Shown here piece after piece: positions 1-8,512 of a stretch of 64,000 nucleotides of DNA. How positions within the stretch are numbered: position 1 is the stretch's first letter; the number at the start of each line of letters is the position of its first letter. This DNA is from Micrococcaceae bacterium Sec5.1. Lineage in GTDB: Bacteria > Actinomycetota > Actinomycetes > Actinomycetales > Micrococcaceae. The notes beneath the pieces are model-generated. The model was not told the origin of the DNA. It did no database searches and saw only the letters and a list, made by a program, of their open reading frames with translations. The DNA lies in the NCBI GenBank assembly GCA_039636795.1, contig CP143430.1, positions 1,240,001-1,304,000 of the forward strand. The letters run 5' to 3'. Position numbers and translations under genes: made by a program.

Positions 1-148
1 AAGCGATCCAAGCCGCAGCTTCTTCCCGTGACTTCGGAGCGGGGTAGTAGGCCATGACCCGAGGATCGCCGAGCATGCATGCCATATCCTCAAGGTCGGC
101 CGGCGTCATCTCGCGGAAGCGTAGCCTGGCGGTGGGATGGGGGAGCAT
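1..148 (-). CDS. GNAT family N-acetyltransferase, N-terminal part only
   Basis: The minus strand reads MLPHPTARLRFREM and continues to a motif like DPRVMAYYP, giving 49 codons that run off the left edge of the window. The opening (TARLRFREMTPADLEDM) is typical of RimJ/RimL-type GNAT acetyltransferases, which transfer acetyl from acetyl-CoA to amines. The catalytic acetyl-CoA loop lies outside the window. It follows the GH3 gene on the same strand with a 22-nt gap, so the two may be co-transcribed. The ATG at 148 is preceded in frame by GTG; no strong ribosome site helps choose. Family by sequence character; substrate unknown. Confidence 0.6.
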   Translation of the reverse strand, partial: MLPHPTARLRFREMTPADLEDMACMLGDPRVMAYYPAPKSREEAAAWIA

Positions 149-170
149 CACCACAGCCTACAGACCGCAA

Positions 171-2516
171 TCAAGCCAAAACCCGAACCTCCACCGGCGT
201 CAGCATCTCCCGCTCAAACCCCACAACCCGCCGCGGCCCGTCCAGGATCACCTCGTGTGTATGAACATCACAAGTACTAGATGTGGACACATGCAGTTTC
301 AGCAAGCCGGGCGTCACCACGCGCTTTAGGTCGAGCCCGGTAAAGGATGTGCGGTCGGCATGGACAACAAAATCCACGACGGCGGACGCGCCGGCTTCCA
401 GCTCTACGCGGGCATAGCCGATGAGCTCGCGCAAGGGACGAACAACCTCCCCCACAGGGTCCTCCAAGTACAGCTGCACTACTTCAGCGCCAGCGCGAGC
501 ACCCGAATTCGTCACCATACAACGGACCGTAACCGAGTCCGACGTCGTCATCACGGGGGCGCTGCACTGGTGATCTGAGAGCTCGAAGTTCGTATAGGAC
601 AAACCGTGTCCGAAGCCGAACAGCGGAGACGGGTCCAGTGCGCTGACTTCGGTAGGCCCGGACAACCGCGAGTGAAGGTACGTTCCAGGTTGTCCGCCGG
701 GGGAGCGGGGCACAGAAACGGGAAGCTTTCCGGAGGGATTGACGACGCCGGTCAGCACGTCCCAGAGTGCCTCGCCGCCCTCTTCGCCGGGGAAGAAGCC
801 TTGCACGATCGCATCAGCGCGTTCCAAGAAGTCGCCAAGAGCATAGGGTCGGCCGCTGAGTACCACCACGACGGAACGGGTTCCGGAATCGGCGCAAGCG
901 GTGAGGACGCGGTCCAGCATGCTGTGTTGGTCTCCGGGAAGGCGGAGATCGGCGGCGTCGTTTCCTTCGCCTGATGTGCCCCGGCCGAACAGTCCGGCAT
1001 TGTCGCCAACCACCACAACGCAGGTATCAACGGATGCGGCGACACCGCAGGCTGCGGAAATCTCGGCCTCGGTGGCTGACTCACAGTTCCCGGTCACGGA
1101 ACTCACCACCGACTGCAGTCGGGAGGAAGCGACGCCCGCAACCGTCGGCACGGAAATGCCCATCGGGACGTCCGGATGGGATGCCCCCACGTGTGCATCA
1201 AAGGAATAGCAACCGAGCATCGCGAAGGGGTCCTCGGCCAACGGCCCAACAACGCCAATCGTCCCGGAACCAGAAAGGGGCAATGCAGGCGACCCGGCAA
1301 AGGCCCGGTTGCTCAGCAGCACCAACGACTGTGCAGCGAGCTCACGGGCCAGCGCCCGGTCCTCGGCAGGATCCAGTTCAATGGGGCCGGAAAGGGCAGC
1401 CGGCACCGCAGAGAAGTCCGGCGACAAAAGACCAAGCTCGGCCTTCTGGGAAAGAACTCGTCGAAGCGCCGAGTCAACCACGGATTCGTCCACGGCGCCC
1501 TCGCGAACGCGTGCGGCCAGCGGCTCACCAAAGCAATTGACGGTGGGAAGTTCAACGTCGACGCCGGCCCGCAGCGCGAGCACGGCGGCGTCACCGGAAT
1601 CGGCCGCCACACCGTGCGTGACGTCAAGGAACGCGATCCCAAAGTAGTCGGCCACCACAGTGCCCGCGAAACCCCACTCCTCACGAAGCAGCCCAGTGAG
1701 TAGTTCGCGGTTCGCGGCGGCAGGTACGCCGTCGACGTCGGTATAAGCGTGCATCACGGAACGTGCCCCGCCGTGGCGGATCGCCATTTCAAACGGCGGC
1801 AGCATGACGTCCGCGAGTTCGCGAGGGCCCATGGAGACGGGTGCGTGGTTGCGGCCGGCCTGGGAAGCCGAGTAGCCGACGAAGTGCTTGAGGGTGGCGA
1901 CGATGCCTGTGGATTCCAGCCCTTGAACGTAGGCGGTCGCGACCGTGCCCACCAGGTAGGGGTCCTCACCGATGGTTTCCTCCACGCGACCCCATCGGAA
2001 ATCCCGGACGACGTCGAGCACGGGTGCCAGTCCCTGATGGACGCCCAAGCTTCGCATGGAAGCGCCAATCCTGACCGCCATTTCCCGGACCAAAGCGGGG
2101 TTGAACGCGGCACCCCAAGCCAGGGGGACCGGGAAAGCCGTTGCCTTCCATGCTGCCAAACCGGCCAGGCATTCCTCGTGCACCTGCGCGGGGATGCCGA
2201 ATCGGGAGGCTGCCATGATTTGTTCCTGTGCAGCTGCAAGTCGCCGGGCGCCCTCGGACGGGTCCACCGGAACTGTGCCGTACATGCGCGTAATCTGGCC
2301 CAACCCATGGGAGATGACCTCGTCCCAGGAACGCGCGTCGCCCGCCATCTGGCTCTGCAGGGGTGCCACGGAATCGCCGTCGCTGGAAGCATTGACCCAC
2401 ACGCCAACCAGTTGGGCGAGCTTTTCCTCCAAGGTCATTTCGCGGATGAGGTATTCCACGACGTCCGAGGCGGGGACGCGGGCAAGTGCTTGCTGTTCAG
2501 CGGCGCTGCTGCTCAC
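171..2516 (-). CDS. Glycoside hydrolase family 3 beta-glucosidase/beta-xylosidase-like enzyme
   Basis: 781 aa, the usual size for a three-domain GH3 enzyme. The N-terminal TIM barrel carries KHFVGY and the nucleophile motif GFAGTVVADY, in which Asp replaces the familiar SDW context as ADY but the Asp is kept. A (alpha/beta)6 sandwich domain follows, and the last ~100 residues resemble the fibronectin-III-like domain. No signal peptide, so it should act in the cytoplasm on imported oligosaccharides. The GTG start has AAGGAG six bases upstream. It is divergent from a Gfo/Idh oxidoreductase, with half-sites of a LacI-type operator between them, and belongs with the nearby LacI regulator. Exact sugar specificity cannot be read. 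Confidence 0.93.
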   Translation of the reverse strand: MSSSAAEQQALARVPASDVVEYLIREMTLEEKLAQLVGVWVNASSDGDSVAPLQSQMAGDARSWDEVISHGLGQITRMYGTVPVDPSEGARRLAAAQEQIMAASRFGIPAQVHEECLAGLAAWKATAFPVPLAWGAAFNPALVREMAVRIGASMRSLGVHQGLAPVLDVVRDFRWGRVEETIGEDPYLVGTVATAYVQGLESTGIVATLKHFVGYSASQAGRNHAPVSMGPRELADVMLPPFEMAIRHGGARSVMHAYTDVDGVPAAANRELLTGLLREEWGFAGTVVADYFGIAFLDVTHGVAADSGDAAVLALRAGVDVELPTVNCFGEPLAARVREGAVDESVVDSALRRVLSQKAELGLLSPDFSAVPAALSGPIELDPAEDRALARELAAQSLVLLSNRAFAGSPALPLSGSGTIGVVGPLAEDPFAMLGCYSFDAHVGASHPDVPMGISVPTVAGVASSRLQSVVSSVTGNCESATEAEISAACGVAASVDTCVVVVGDNAGLFGRGTSGEGNDAADLRLPGDQHSMLDRVLTACADSGTRSVVVVLSGRPYALGDFLERADAIVQGFFPGEEGGEALWDVLTGVVNPSGKLPVSVPRSPGGQPGTYLHSRLSGPTEVSALDPSPLFGFGHGLSYTNFELSDHQCSAPVMTTSDSVTVRCMVTNSGARAGAEVVQLYLEDPVGEVVRPLRELIGYARVELEAGASAVVDFVVHADRTSFTGLDLKRVVTPGLLKLHVSTSSTCDVHTHEVILDGPRRVVGFEREMLTPVEVRVLA

Positions 2517-2546
2517 AGGCTTCTCCTTGGGTTGATTGGCGATTTT

Positions 2547-2579
2547 TAGAAACTATCAGAAACTTGCGATTAGTTTCTA
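2547..2579. promoter_or_regulatory. Candidate LacI-type operator in the divergent GH3 / Gfo-Idh promoter region
   Basis: TAGAAACTA and its exact reverse complement TAGTTTCTA stand 15 bp apart (2547-2555, 2571-2579). A further AGAAACT half-site at 2558-2564 pairs with AGTTTCT at 2572-2578. Another AGAAACTTTC copy lies at 2668-2677 before the oxidoreductase start; its core GAAACTTTC is itself palindromic. The repeat sits just upstream of the GH3 gene start. That the LacI protein encoded at 5587-6609 binds here is inference from proximity and operator style. Confidence 0.5.
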
Positions 2580-2716
2580 GGGCGGAAATGTGTTGATTTA
2601 CGAGCAGATTCTTCATAGCGTTGACGCAGCGCGGTGCAATAGCGAGCAGTTCCCAGCGCTAAGAATCAGAAACTTTCGGACATTATCAAAGCCAGAACCT
2701 GTTGGAGAGACCTCAT

Positions 2717-3823
2717 ATGCAGACGTACAGAGTGGCAATCGTGGGAACGGGCGGGATCGCGGCTGTGCACGCGTCCAACCTTGCCCGCACCGATAACAGG
2801 GCAGAGCTGGTGGCTGCATGCGACGTCGACGACGCGCGGCTGCAGGCCTTTGCCGATGAACACGGAATCGCCGGGAGATACCAAAGCCTCACCCAGTTGC
2901 TCGCCGAAGCCAGACCGGACATCGTGCACCTTTGCACTCCGCCGATGATGCACATCGATCAAGCCATCGAGTGCCTCGAAGCGGGTGTGCATGTCCTGTC
3001 CGAGAAGCCGCCAGCGCTCAGCCTCGCGGACTTCGACCGCCTCAACGACGCCGAAGCCCAAGGCGGCGCGCAGTTCTCCTGCGTCTTCCAGCACCGCTTT
3101 GGTGACGCCTCGGCCGCAGCGCGTGCCCTGATTGGTGGCAGCGACTTCGGGCGCCCGCTCGTTGCCCGCTGCGACACCCTTTGGTACCGGCCGGATGAGT
3201 ATTTTGAGCTGCCATGGCGGGGTACCTGGAAGGCTGAAGGTGGCGGTCCAACCATGGGCCACGGCATCCACCAGTTCGACCTCCTCCTTCACCTGCTCGG
3301 CCCCTGGGAAGAAGTCACGGCTATCGCCTCCCGGCAGGCCAGGGCCACTTCCACCGAGGACCTCTCCGCTGCCTTGGTTCGCTTCGAAAATGGCGCCGCT
3401 GCCACGGTTATCAACTCGCTGCTCTCGCCCCGGGAAACCTCGGATATCCGCGTCGACTGCGAGTTCGCCACGATCGAGCTCAGCCACCTGTACGGCTATG
3501 GCACCAGGGATTGGACCATCACTGCGGCACCTGGTCATGAGGACCAGGTGACGAGTGCTTGGAATGCCGAACCCTTGGAGCGGGGCAGCGGCCACTCGGC
3601 ACAATTCCTGGCGATGTATGACGCGCTCGACGCCGGACTCCCGCTCCCAGCGGGAGCGGACTCAGCGAGGCAAACACTTGAGTTAGCTGCCGCAATTTAC
3701 GCCTCCGCGTTCACCGGAAAGCCGGTGCGGCGCGGGGAGATCGTTCCCGGCCACGCTTTCTACGCAGGCATGGATGGAGAGGGCCGCGGGACCCGCGTCC
3801 TGGCTTCCACCGCCCGCTCCTGA
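2717..3823 (+). CDS. Gfo/Idh/MocA family NAD(P)-dependent oxidoreductase
   Basis: 368 aa from the ATG at 2717. An in-frame TTG at 2702 is rejected because the ribosome site GGAGAGA lies between it and this ATG. The N-terminus has the Rossmann motif VAIVGTGGIAAVHA, followed by the family's EKP motif (LSEKPPALS) with the conserved Lys. The C-terminal half is the alpha/beta substrate domain typical of the family, including GHGIHQFDLL. Such enzymes oxidise or reduce sugars and cyclitols with NAD(P). It leads a plus-strand operon with the DUF6807 protein, the cupin and LacI, so a sugar derivative is the likely substrate. The exact reaction cannot be read. Confidence 0.92.
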   Translation: MQTYRVAIVGTGGIAAVHASNLARTDNRAELVAACDVDDARLQAFADEHGIAGRYQSLTQLLAEARPDIVHLCTPPMMHIDQAIECLEAGVHVLSEKPPALSLADFDRLNDAEAQGGAQFSCVFQHRFGDASAAARALIGGSDFGRPLVARCDTLWYRPDEYFELPWRGTWKAEGGGPTMGHGIHQFDLLLHLLGPWEEVTAIASRQARATSTEDLSAALVRFENGAAATVINSLLSPRETSDIRVDCEFATIELSHLYGYGTRDWTITAAPGHEDQVTSAWNAEPLERGSGHSAQFLAMYDALDAGLPLPAGADSARQTLELAAAIYASAFTGKPVRRGEIVPGHAFYAGMDGEGRGTRVLASTARS

Positions 3824-3852
3824 AACCCCCACCGACTCAACGGAGAGAACCC

Positions 3853-4815
3853 ATGACCACCTCAGCCCAAACCGCCCAGACCGCCACCCTCAGCTATTCC
3901 GACGACGGCCGTTCCCTGACTTTCACAGTCCGCGGCCAGGACATCGCGAGCTACACGTACCGCCCCACTGATGATCAGTACGAAAGCCCCCGCCCCTTCT
4001 TCCACCCACTCACCACCTTGGAGGGCGACGAAGTCACTATCTCCCGTCCGTGGGACCACGTCTGGCACAAGGGACTCTCTTGGGCGCTGCCCAACGTGGG
4101 AGAGCACAACTTCTGGGGTGGTGCGACCTATACCCGCGAGACCGGCTACGCCAACCTGGAAAACAACGGGGCCATGAACCATGAAGCCTTCAGTTACATC
4201 GAGGAATCTGCGTCTGCCATTACCGCAGCTGAGGCCCTGCTCTGGACGTCACAGCCAACAGAGCCTGGTCAACAGGGGTTGCCCCTCATCCGGGAGCATC
4301 GCCGCTTCGCCATCAGCCTGCTGCCATCCGAAAATGCGTGGGCACTCCTTTTCGAAACGGAGATGAGCAATGTCTCCGGTGCCGAGATCGGTATCGGCAG
4401 CCCCACCACGGAAGGCCGGGACAATGCAGGGTATGGCGGCCTGTTCTGGCGCGGTCCGAGGTCCTTCACCGGTGGCGAGTTCCGCTCGGAAGCCGGCACT
4501 GGAGCCGACGAGTTCATGGGCACGCGATCACCATGGATAGCGTTCACCGGACAGCACGACGTCACGTGCCGGAAGTCGACCATCATGTTCGTGGAGGACC
4601 AGGCCAACGAGGGTGCGTCCAACCAATGGTTTGCCCGCTCGTCGATGTTCGCCTGCCTGGGTTCGGCGCCGTTCTTCAGCGAAGTAGTCCCGCTCAAGGT
4701 GGGCGAACCGCTCAAGTACAGGTACGCCGTCGTGATTTCCGATGGTGATATCGATGCAGATTCAGCCACTGCGCTCGCCGTGGCAGCCCGGGACGCCTTG
4801 GATGGTTGGGCCTAG
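3853..4815 (+). CDS. PmoA family (DUF6807) protein
   Basis: 320 aa. The ATG has GGAGAG five bases upstream, and the gene starts 29 bp after the oxidoreductase. The motifs RPFFHPLTTLEGDEVT, WDHVWHKGLSWAL and EHNFWGGATY are characteristic of the DUF6807/PmoA family found beside Gfo/Idh/MocA oxidoreductases in sugar gene clusters. Despite the PmoA label, nothing suggests methane oxidation. The sequence looks like a soluble beta-rich cytoplasmic protein without signal peptide or membrane segments. Its conserved His/Trp-rich motifs suggest carbohydrate binding or processing, but the activity is not established. The 3' end overlaps the following cupin gene. Confidence 0.85.
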   Translation: MTTSAQTAQTATLSYSDDGRSLTFTVRGQDIASYTYRPTDDQYESPRPFFHPLTTLEGDEVTISRPWDHVWHKGLSWALPNVGEHNFWGGATYTRETGYANLENNGAMNHEAFSYIEESASAITAAEALLWTSQPTEPGQQGLPLIREHRRFAISLLPSENAWALLFETEMSNVSGAEIGIGSPTTEGRDNAGYGGLFWRGPRSFTGGEFRSEAGTGADEFMGTRSPWIAFTGQHDVTCRKSTIMFVEDQANEGASNQWFARSSMFACLGSAPFFSEVVPLKVGEPLKYRYAVVISDGDIDADSATALAVAARDALDGWA

Positions 4816-5561
4816 TGTGCACGTCATTCCCGGGCGCGACTGCTGTGTCCGAAGTCAGCATCTACAACTGGCCGAGCCCTGACGGTGAGGCCGGCGGGTC
4901 CCCTCACGTGCACACGGCCTCGACTGAGGCTTACATAGTCCTGGAAGGAACCGGCCGGCTGGAGACGCTGGACTCGCGTGGCTTCACTAATACGGACCTG
5001 GTGCCTGGAGCCGTCGTTTGGTTCACACCAGGAACCGTCCACCGTGCGATCAACGATTCCGGGGATCTCAGGGTGATGATTGTCATGCAGAACGCTGGTC
5101 TTCCCGAGAATGGCGACGCCGTGATGACGTTCCCGCCAGAGCATTTAGTGGACGTCGAGGCGTACTCCCGCGCTACTTCACTTCCGTCCAGGGACGCCGA
5201 CGGCGGTGACGCGGCTGCCGAGGCGGCCGCGCGGCGTCGTCGGGACCTGGCTTTGGAGGGATATCTGGAGCTGAAGAATGCTGTCATCAAATCCGGCGTG
5301 TCGGCGCTGGCCGAGTTTCATGGCGCAGCCGTTCGATTGGTGAGTGGCAGGGCAGGAACGTGGCGCGGCTATTTGGCCGAAGGAGCAGCGCGGCAGGCTG
5401 AGCTCACTCAGGGCAATTTGGACTCTCTCGAGTCGATGGAAAGTTTCTATCTGCAAGACTCGAGGACTACGATGGGCGAACGGAAAACCCGCAGGATTTA
5501 CGGCATGTGTGGCCGAATCCAAGCGTGGGAACTTTCCGAAACTATTGCTGCTGGGAGGTGA
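4815..5561 (+). CDS. Cupin domain protein
   Basis: About 248 aa from a GTG that shares the last base of the upstream TAG stop (TAGTG), which implies translational coupling. An in-frame TTG at 4806 and a GTG at 4845 are alternatives. Cupin motif 1 is clear (PHVHTASTEAYIVLEGTG, with two His and a Glu as metal ligands), as is motif 2 (PGTVHRAINDSGD). A C-terminal helical extension of about 130 residues (AAAEAAARRRRDLALEGY onward) is not part of the cupin fold. The role is probably sugar isomerisation or binding in this operon; substrate unknown. Confidence 0.8.
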   Translation: MCTSFPGATAVSEVSIYNWPSPDGEAGGSPHVHTASTEAYIVLEGTGRLETLDSRGFTNTDLVPGAVVWFTPGTVHRAINDSGDLRVMIVMQNAGLPENGDAVMTFPPEHLVDVEAYSRATSLPSRDADGGDAAAEAAARRRRDLALEGYLELKNAVIKSGVSALAEFHGAAVRLVSGRAGTWRGYLAEGAARQAELTQGNLDSLESMESFYLQDSRTTMGERKTRRIYGMCGRIQAWELSETIAAGR

Positions 5562-5586
5562 TCCCGGGCCGAAAGGGGTGCGTTCC

Positions 5587-6609
5587 ATGGTGACCAAGCA
5601 GGACTCTGGGCGGGCGACGATCAGCGAGATCGCCCGGGAGGCCGGAGTCTCCGTGCCAACGGTGTCCAAGGTCCTGAACGGCCACGCCCATGTCGCAGCC
5701 GCTACGCGCGCCAGGGTGGAAGAAATCATCGCCAAGCGCGACTACGCTCGTCGCCCTGCCAAACGGAGCAAGAAAGCCGGGCTTGTTGACCTCGTGTTTC
5801 CGGGCTTGGCCTCGGAATGGGCCTGCGAGATCATTGAGGGCGTTGAGCGCGTTGCCCAGGAAGCCGGATATGGCACGGTGGTCAGCAGCCTGTCCCTGGA
5901 CGGATCGCGGATTCGGCCGTGGCTGGCGAACCTCGCCGAGCGGAAGTCCGACGGTGTGCTGCTGGCGGTTTACGAACTGGACTCGAAGCAGATCCAACGG
6001 ATCAAGGCGCTCGGAATCCCTGTGATCCTGATCGACCCCGTGGGCCAGCCGGGGCCGGACCTTATGACTGTCGGCGCTGCAAACTGGGACGGGGCCTTCT
6101 CGGCAACTGAGCACCTTTTGAAACTCGGTCATAAGCGTATTGGCATGATCGGCGGCCGCGAGGACCTTCAGTGCAGCGGCGCCCGTGAGGACGGTTATCT
6201 GGCTGCGCTGCGCCGGGCTGGTATTGACGCGGACTCTTCGTTGATGGTGCCGGGCGATTTCTCGACGGAATCCGGCGCCCGGGGGACTGAGGCTCTCCTT
6301 GCCCTGGATGACCGGCCGACGGCCATCTTCACGGGCAACGACGCGCAAGCCCTCGGTGCCTACCGTGCCGCTCGTTCTGCCGGACTTCGCATCCCGGAAG
6401 ATCTCTCGATCATCGGCTTCGACGATATTCCAGCCGCTGAATGGATCGAACCCGGCCTCACCACGGTCCGCCAGCCCGTGGTGCAGATGGCTGAGACGGC
6501 CATGCGGGCGCTACTTCGTCATCTTGAAGGCGACGAAGAATTGCCGCAGCGCATCGAGCTCGGAACGGAGCTTGTGGTGCGGGCTTCGACGGCGGCGCCG
6601 CGCCCCTAA
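5587..6609 (+). CDS. LacI family transcriptional regulator
   Basis: 340 aa from the ATG at 5587, preceded by GAAAGGGG at a good distance; longer in-frame readings only overlap the cupin gene. The N-terminal helix-turn-helix is TISEIAREAGVSVPTVSKVLNG, followed by a hinge and a periplasmic-binding-protein-like sensor domain (SIIGFDDIPAAEW near the C-terminus is a family hallmark). It probably represses the GH3 and oxidoreductase arms through the AGAAACT-type sites at 2547-2579 and 2668-2677. A GAAAGTTTC palindrome at about 5438-5446, inside the cupin gene, could be an internal operator. The inducer is presumably a sugar released by the GH3 enzyme. Confidence 0.92.
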   Translation: MVTKQDSGRATISEIAREAGVSVPTVSKVLNGHAHVAAATRARVEEIIAKRDYARRPAKRSKKAGLVDLVFPGLASEWACEIIEGVERVAQEAGYGTVVSSLSLDGSRIRPWLANLAERKSDGVLLAVYELDSKQIQRIKALGIPVILIDPVGQPGPDLMTVGAANWDGAFSATEHLLKLGHKRIGMIGGREDLQCSGAREDGYLAALRRAGIDADSSLMVPGDFSTESGARGTEALLALDDRPTAIFTGNDAQALGAYRAARSAGLRIPEDLSIIGFDDIPAAEWIEPGLTTVRQPVVQMAETAMRALLRHLEGDEELPQRIELGTELVVRASTAAPRP

Positions 6610-6702
6610 CGGCTGATGTCGCAGAAGTTGAACTTTTGCTGTTTTTGTCAGAATGTTCATGTTCTTCAACAAAAGCTGCCTCGCGGCGGTTAAAGTCAAT
6701 CC

Positions 6703-6960
6703 ATGGAACAACCCTCTGAAACTGTCTGGTTTAGAGCCTTCGATGCCAAGTCCTTAGGCTCAGCGATCAGGGGCGCACGGAAAGAGCAGAACCTGACGCA
6801 AGGTGAGTTGGCCAAGATGATCAAGGCGAGTCGTCACACGATCATTCGCTTGGAACAAGGCGAGAGCGTGTCGATAGAAACAGCCACAGCTGCCATCCGA
6901 GCGCTGAATCGGGACGTCGCCCTGATTCCGCGTTTCTCCCGGCTGCAGGTAAAAACCTAG
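6703..6960 (+). CDS. Small XRE/HipB-like helix-turn-helix protein
   Basis: 85 aa. The centre carries a Cro/C1 helix-turn-helix (LGSAIRGARKEQNLTQGELAKMIKASRHTIIRLEQGES), and the C-terminus (ATAAIRALNRDVALIPRF) resembles HipB antitoxins. No HipA-like kinase follows: the next plus-strand gene is 730 bp away and unrelated, so this is an orphan regulator or a relic of a toxin-antitoxin pair. The upstream region is AT-rich, but no clear ribosome site is visible. DNA binding is well supported; target unknown. Confidence 0.8.
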   Translation: MEQPSETVWFRAFDAKSLGSAIRGARKEQNLTQGELAKMIKASRHTIIRLEQGESVSIETATAAIRALNRDVALIPRFSRLQVKT

Positions 6961-6990
6961 CGCTCTACCGACACGCTTACTGTTCGTAAA

Positions 6991-7422
6991 TCAGCCCCGA
7001 CCCATGCTCGTCGACGGGTCTTCGTCGCCTTCAGAGGGGTCTGCCCGGAGTTGGTCCGGCGTTCCATTCGGCAGACCTGCGGGGCCGGGGACGTCGCCCG
7101 ATGCGGCGGGCACGTCGCGGTCCCCTTCCCGCTCCTGGTTCATGTCGCTGTCGGTTACTCCTGCACTGCGGGTTGTGGGCTCCTCATGGGCCTCGCCGTC
7201 GCCAGCCACGGCGAACGAACGGTCCGACGTTGTCTGAGCGGCCTTGTCGGGCGATTCGGAATCCATCGCGTTTGAACCTTCGCTGATGGAGGAGTGGACC
7301 TGGATGTCGTCGTCCTTCGCGCCGGGCTCGGGCACGTGCTGATCGTCCACGGGATCGGAGGTGCCAGCCAGGTCTTCCATCGCGTTTTCGGCGGCTTTAC
7401 GGATGCTGTCTTCAACGCCCAT
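6991..7422 (-). CDS. Acidic low-complexity hypothetical protein
   Basis: 143 aa from the ATG at 7422, which has AAGGAG seven bases upstream; a longer reading from 7440 lacks one. It opens MGVEDSIRKAAENAMEDLAG, an amphipathic helix reminiscent of CsbD-like stress proteins. The rest is disordered and rich in Asp, Glu, Ser, Pro and Gly, without Cys or membrane segments. An 8-4-8 palindrome lies about 50 bp upstream. No function can be assigned; a general stress role is only a guess from composition. Confidence 0.65.
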   Translation of the reverse strand: MGVEDSIRKAAENAMEDLAGTSDPVDDQHVPEPGAKDDDIQVHSSISEGSNAMDSESPDKAAQTTSDRSFAVAGDGEAHEEPTTRSAGVTDSDMNQEREGDRDVPAASGDVPGPAGLPNGTPDQLRADPSEGDEDPSTSMGRG

Positions 7423-7469
7423 GAGATGTCTCCTTTGCACGAATCGTCCGGTGGCCGGACTCGGATAAT

Positions 7470-7489
7470 AAAGTAAGCCTACTTACTTT
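7470..7489. promoter_or_regulatory. Perfect 8-4-8 palindrome upstream of the acidic protein gene
   Basis: AAAGTAAG and CTTACTTT are exact reverse complements separated by four bases. The element lies 48 bp upstream of the ATG at 7422 on the minus strand, in an AT-rich promoter-like stretch. It looks like a dimeric repressor site, but no regulator can be matched to it. Confidence 0.45.
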
Positions 7490-7691
7490 CGGTTCGAAGT
7501 GACACCCTGCCTGGATTGACAAAACCGGGCAGATTTGGTTCATGGATCCGCTGGTAAGTGCATGTCGTGCCGCACTTTGTACCGTTGATCGTTGGACGAT
7601 ATGGTGTCTTCAGACCGTTTTGCAGAGGGCGGCGATATTCGCTCCTTTGCTGTCTGCTGGGGACGCTTTTCAGTCAGTAGGAACGTGCCAC

Positions 7692-8429
7692 ATGGTAAAC
7701 CCCCGCCCCGAGCAGGAAGCTCTCCAGAATGGATATTTTCTGGATCTTGTCCTGGGTAGCGAAGACGTCGAGGCTTTTCTCGGCGATCTCGCTTCTTTCT
7801 CGGCAGAGAGCCTCTCACACCGCAAGTCTCCTGTTTATTGCGGTATCACAGTCCTTCGGCGCAAGAAGTCCGCGACGGCCGCAAGCAGTGATGACCGTGC
7901 CCGCGTCATGGACGAACTCCAAAACACCTTCGAAGGCCCTTGTCTTACGGCCATGGACAAGCTGACCTCCGTGTTGGTCCCGGACCTTCTTCGCGAACAC
8001 CGTTGGCCGGAATATGTCCAGGCCGCCTCCCATCAAGGGCTTCGGTCCATACTGAGCGTGCCGCTGTTGGTCGAGGGAGATACGCGCGCTGCCCTGAACC
8101 TTTACTCCGAGCAGACCCATGCATTCAGTGACGATGACGTGGAACGCGCCGAGGTGTTCGCATCGCACGCCTCCAAGTCGCTACGCCTCGCGCTGAAGAT
8201 CGCCCAGCTAAGCGATGCGCGGAACGATCTTGCCGCTGCGATGCAATCGCGCACGGTGATCGACCTGGCCGTGGGTGCGATCATGGCGCAGAACCACTGC
8301 AGCCAGGAGGAAGCCTTCACTATCCTGCGAACGGCTTCGAGCAATCGGAACATCAAGCTGCGGCATTTGGCCCGGTCGATCATCGCCGCCGTGTCCTCGG
8401 GGAAGATCACGACTCACTTCGAGGAGTAA
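7692..8429 (+). CDS. GAF and ANTAR domain protein (RNA-binding antiterminator)
   Basis: 245 aa from the ATG at 7692. The 50 residues encoded upstream do not look like protein and are excluded. The N-terminal ~150 residues form a GAF domain (SILSVPLLVEGDTRAALNLYS). The C-terminal ~60 residues are an ANTAR domain (IDLAVGAIMAQNHCSQEEAFTILRTASSNRNIKL), which binds paired hairpins in mRNA leaders and prevents termination. Actinobacteria carry many such proteins as sensors of small molecules or redox state. A tandem 18-bp repeat follows immediately downstream. Its RNA target is not identified here. Confidence 0.9.
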   Translation: MVNPRPEQEALQNGYFLDLVLGSEDVEAFLGDLASFSAESLSHRKSPVYCGITVLRRKKSATAASSDDRARVMDELQNTFEGPCLTAMDKLTSVLVPDLLREHRWPEYVQAASHQGLRSILSVPLLVEGDTRAALNLYSEQTHAFSDDDVERAEVFASHASKSLRLALKIAQLSDARNDLAAAMQSRTVIDLAVGAIMAQNHCSQEEAFTILRTASSNRNIKLRHLARSIIAAVSSGKITTHFEE

Positions 8430-8432
8430 GGG

Positions 8433-8468
8433 CGAATGTCCGCCCCGCGACGAATGTCCGCCCCGCGA
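8433..8468. repeat. Two perfect tandem copies of an 18-bp unit
   Basis: The unit CGAATGTCCGCCCCGCGA occurs twice head to tail (8433-8450 and 8451-8468), starting three bases after the stop of the GAF-ANTAR gene and 44 bp before the MFS gene. It could be a recent duplication or a doubled binding site controlling the transporter. Confidence 0.6.
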
Positions 8469-8512
8469 ACGCGTTTCGTAACCCGAAGCAACTATGGAGC
8501 AGACTTGGGTGG

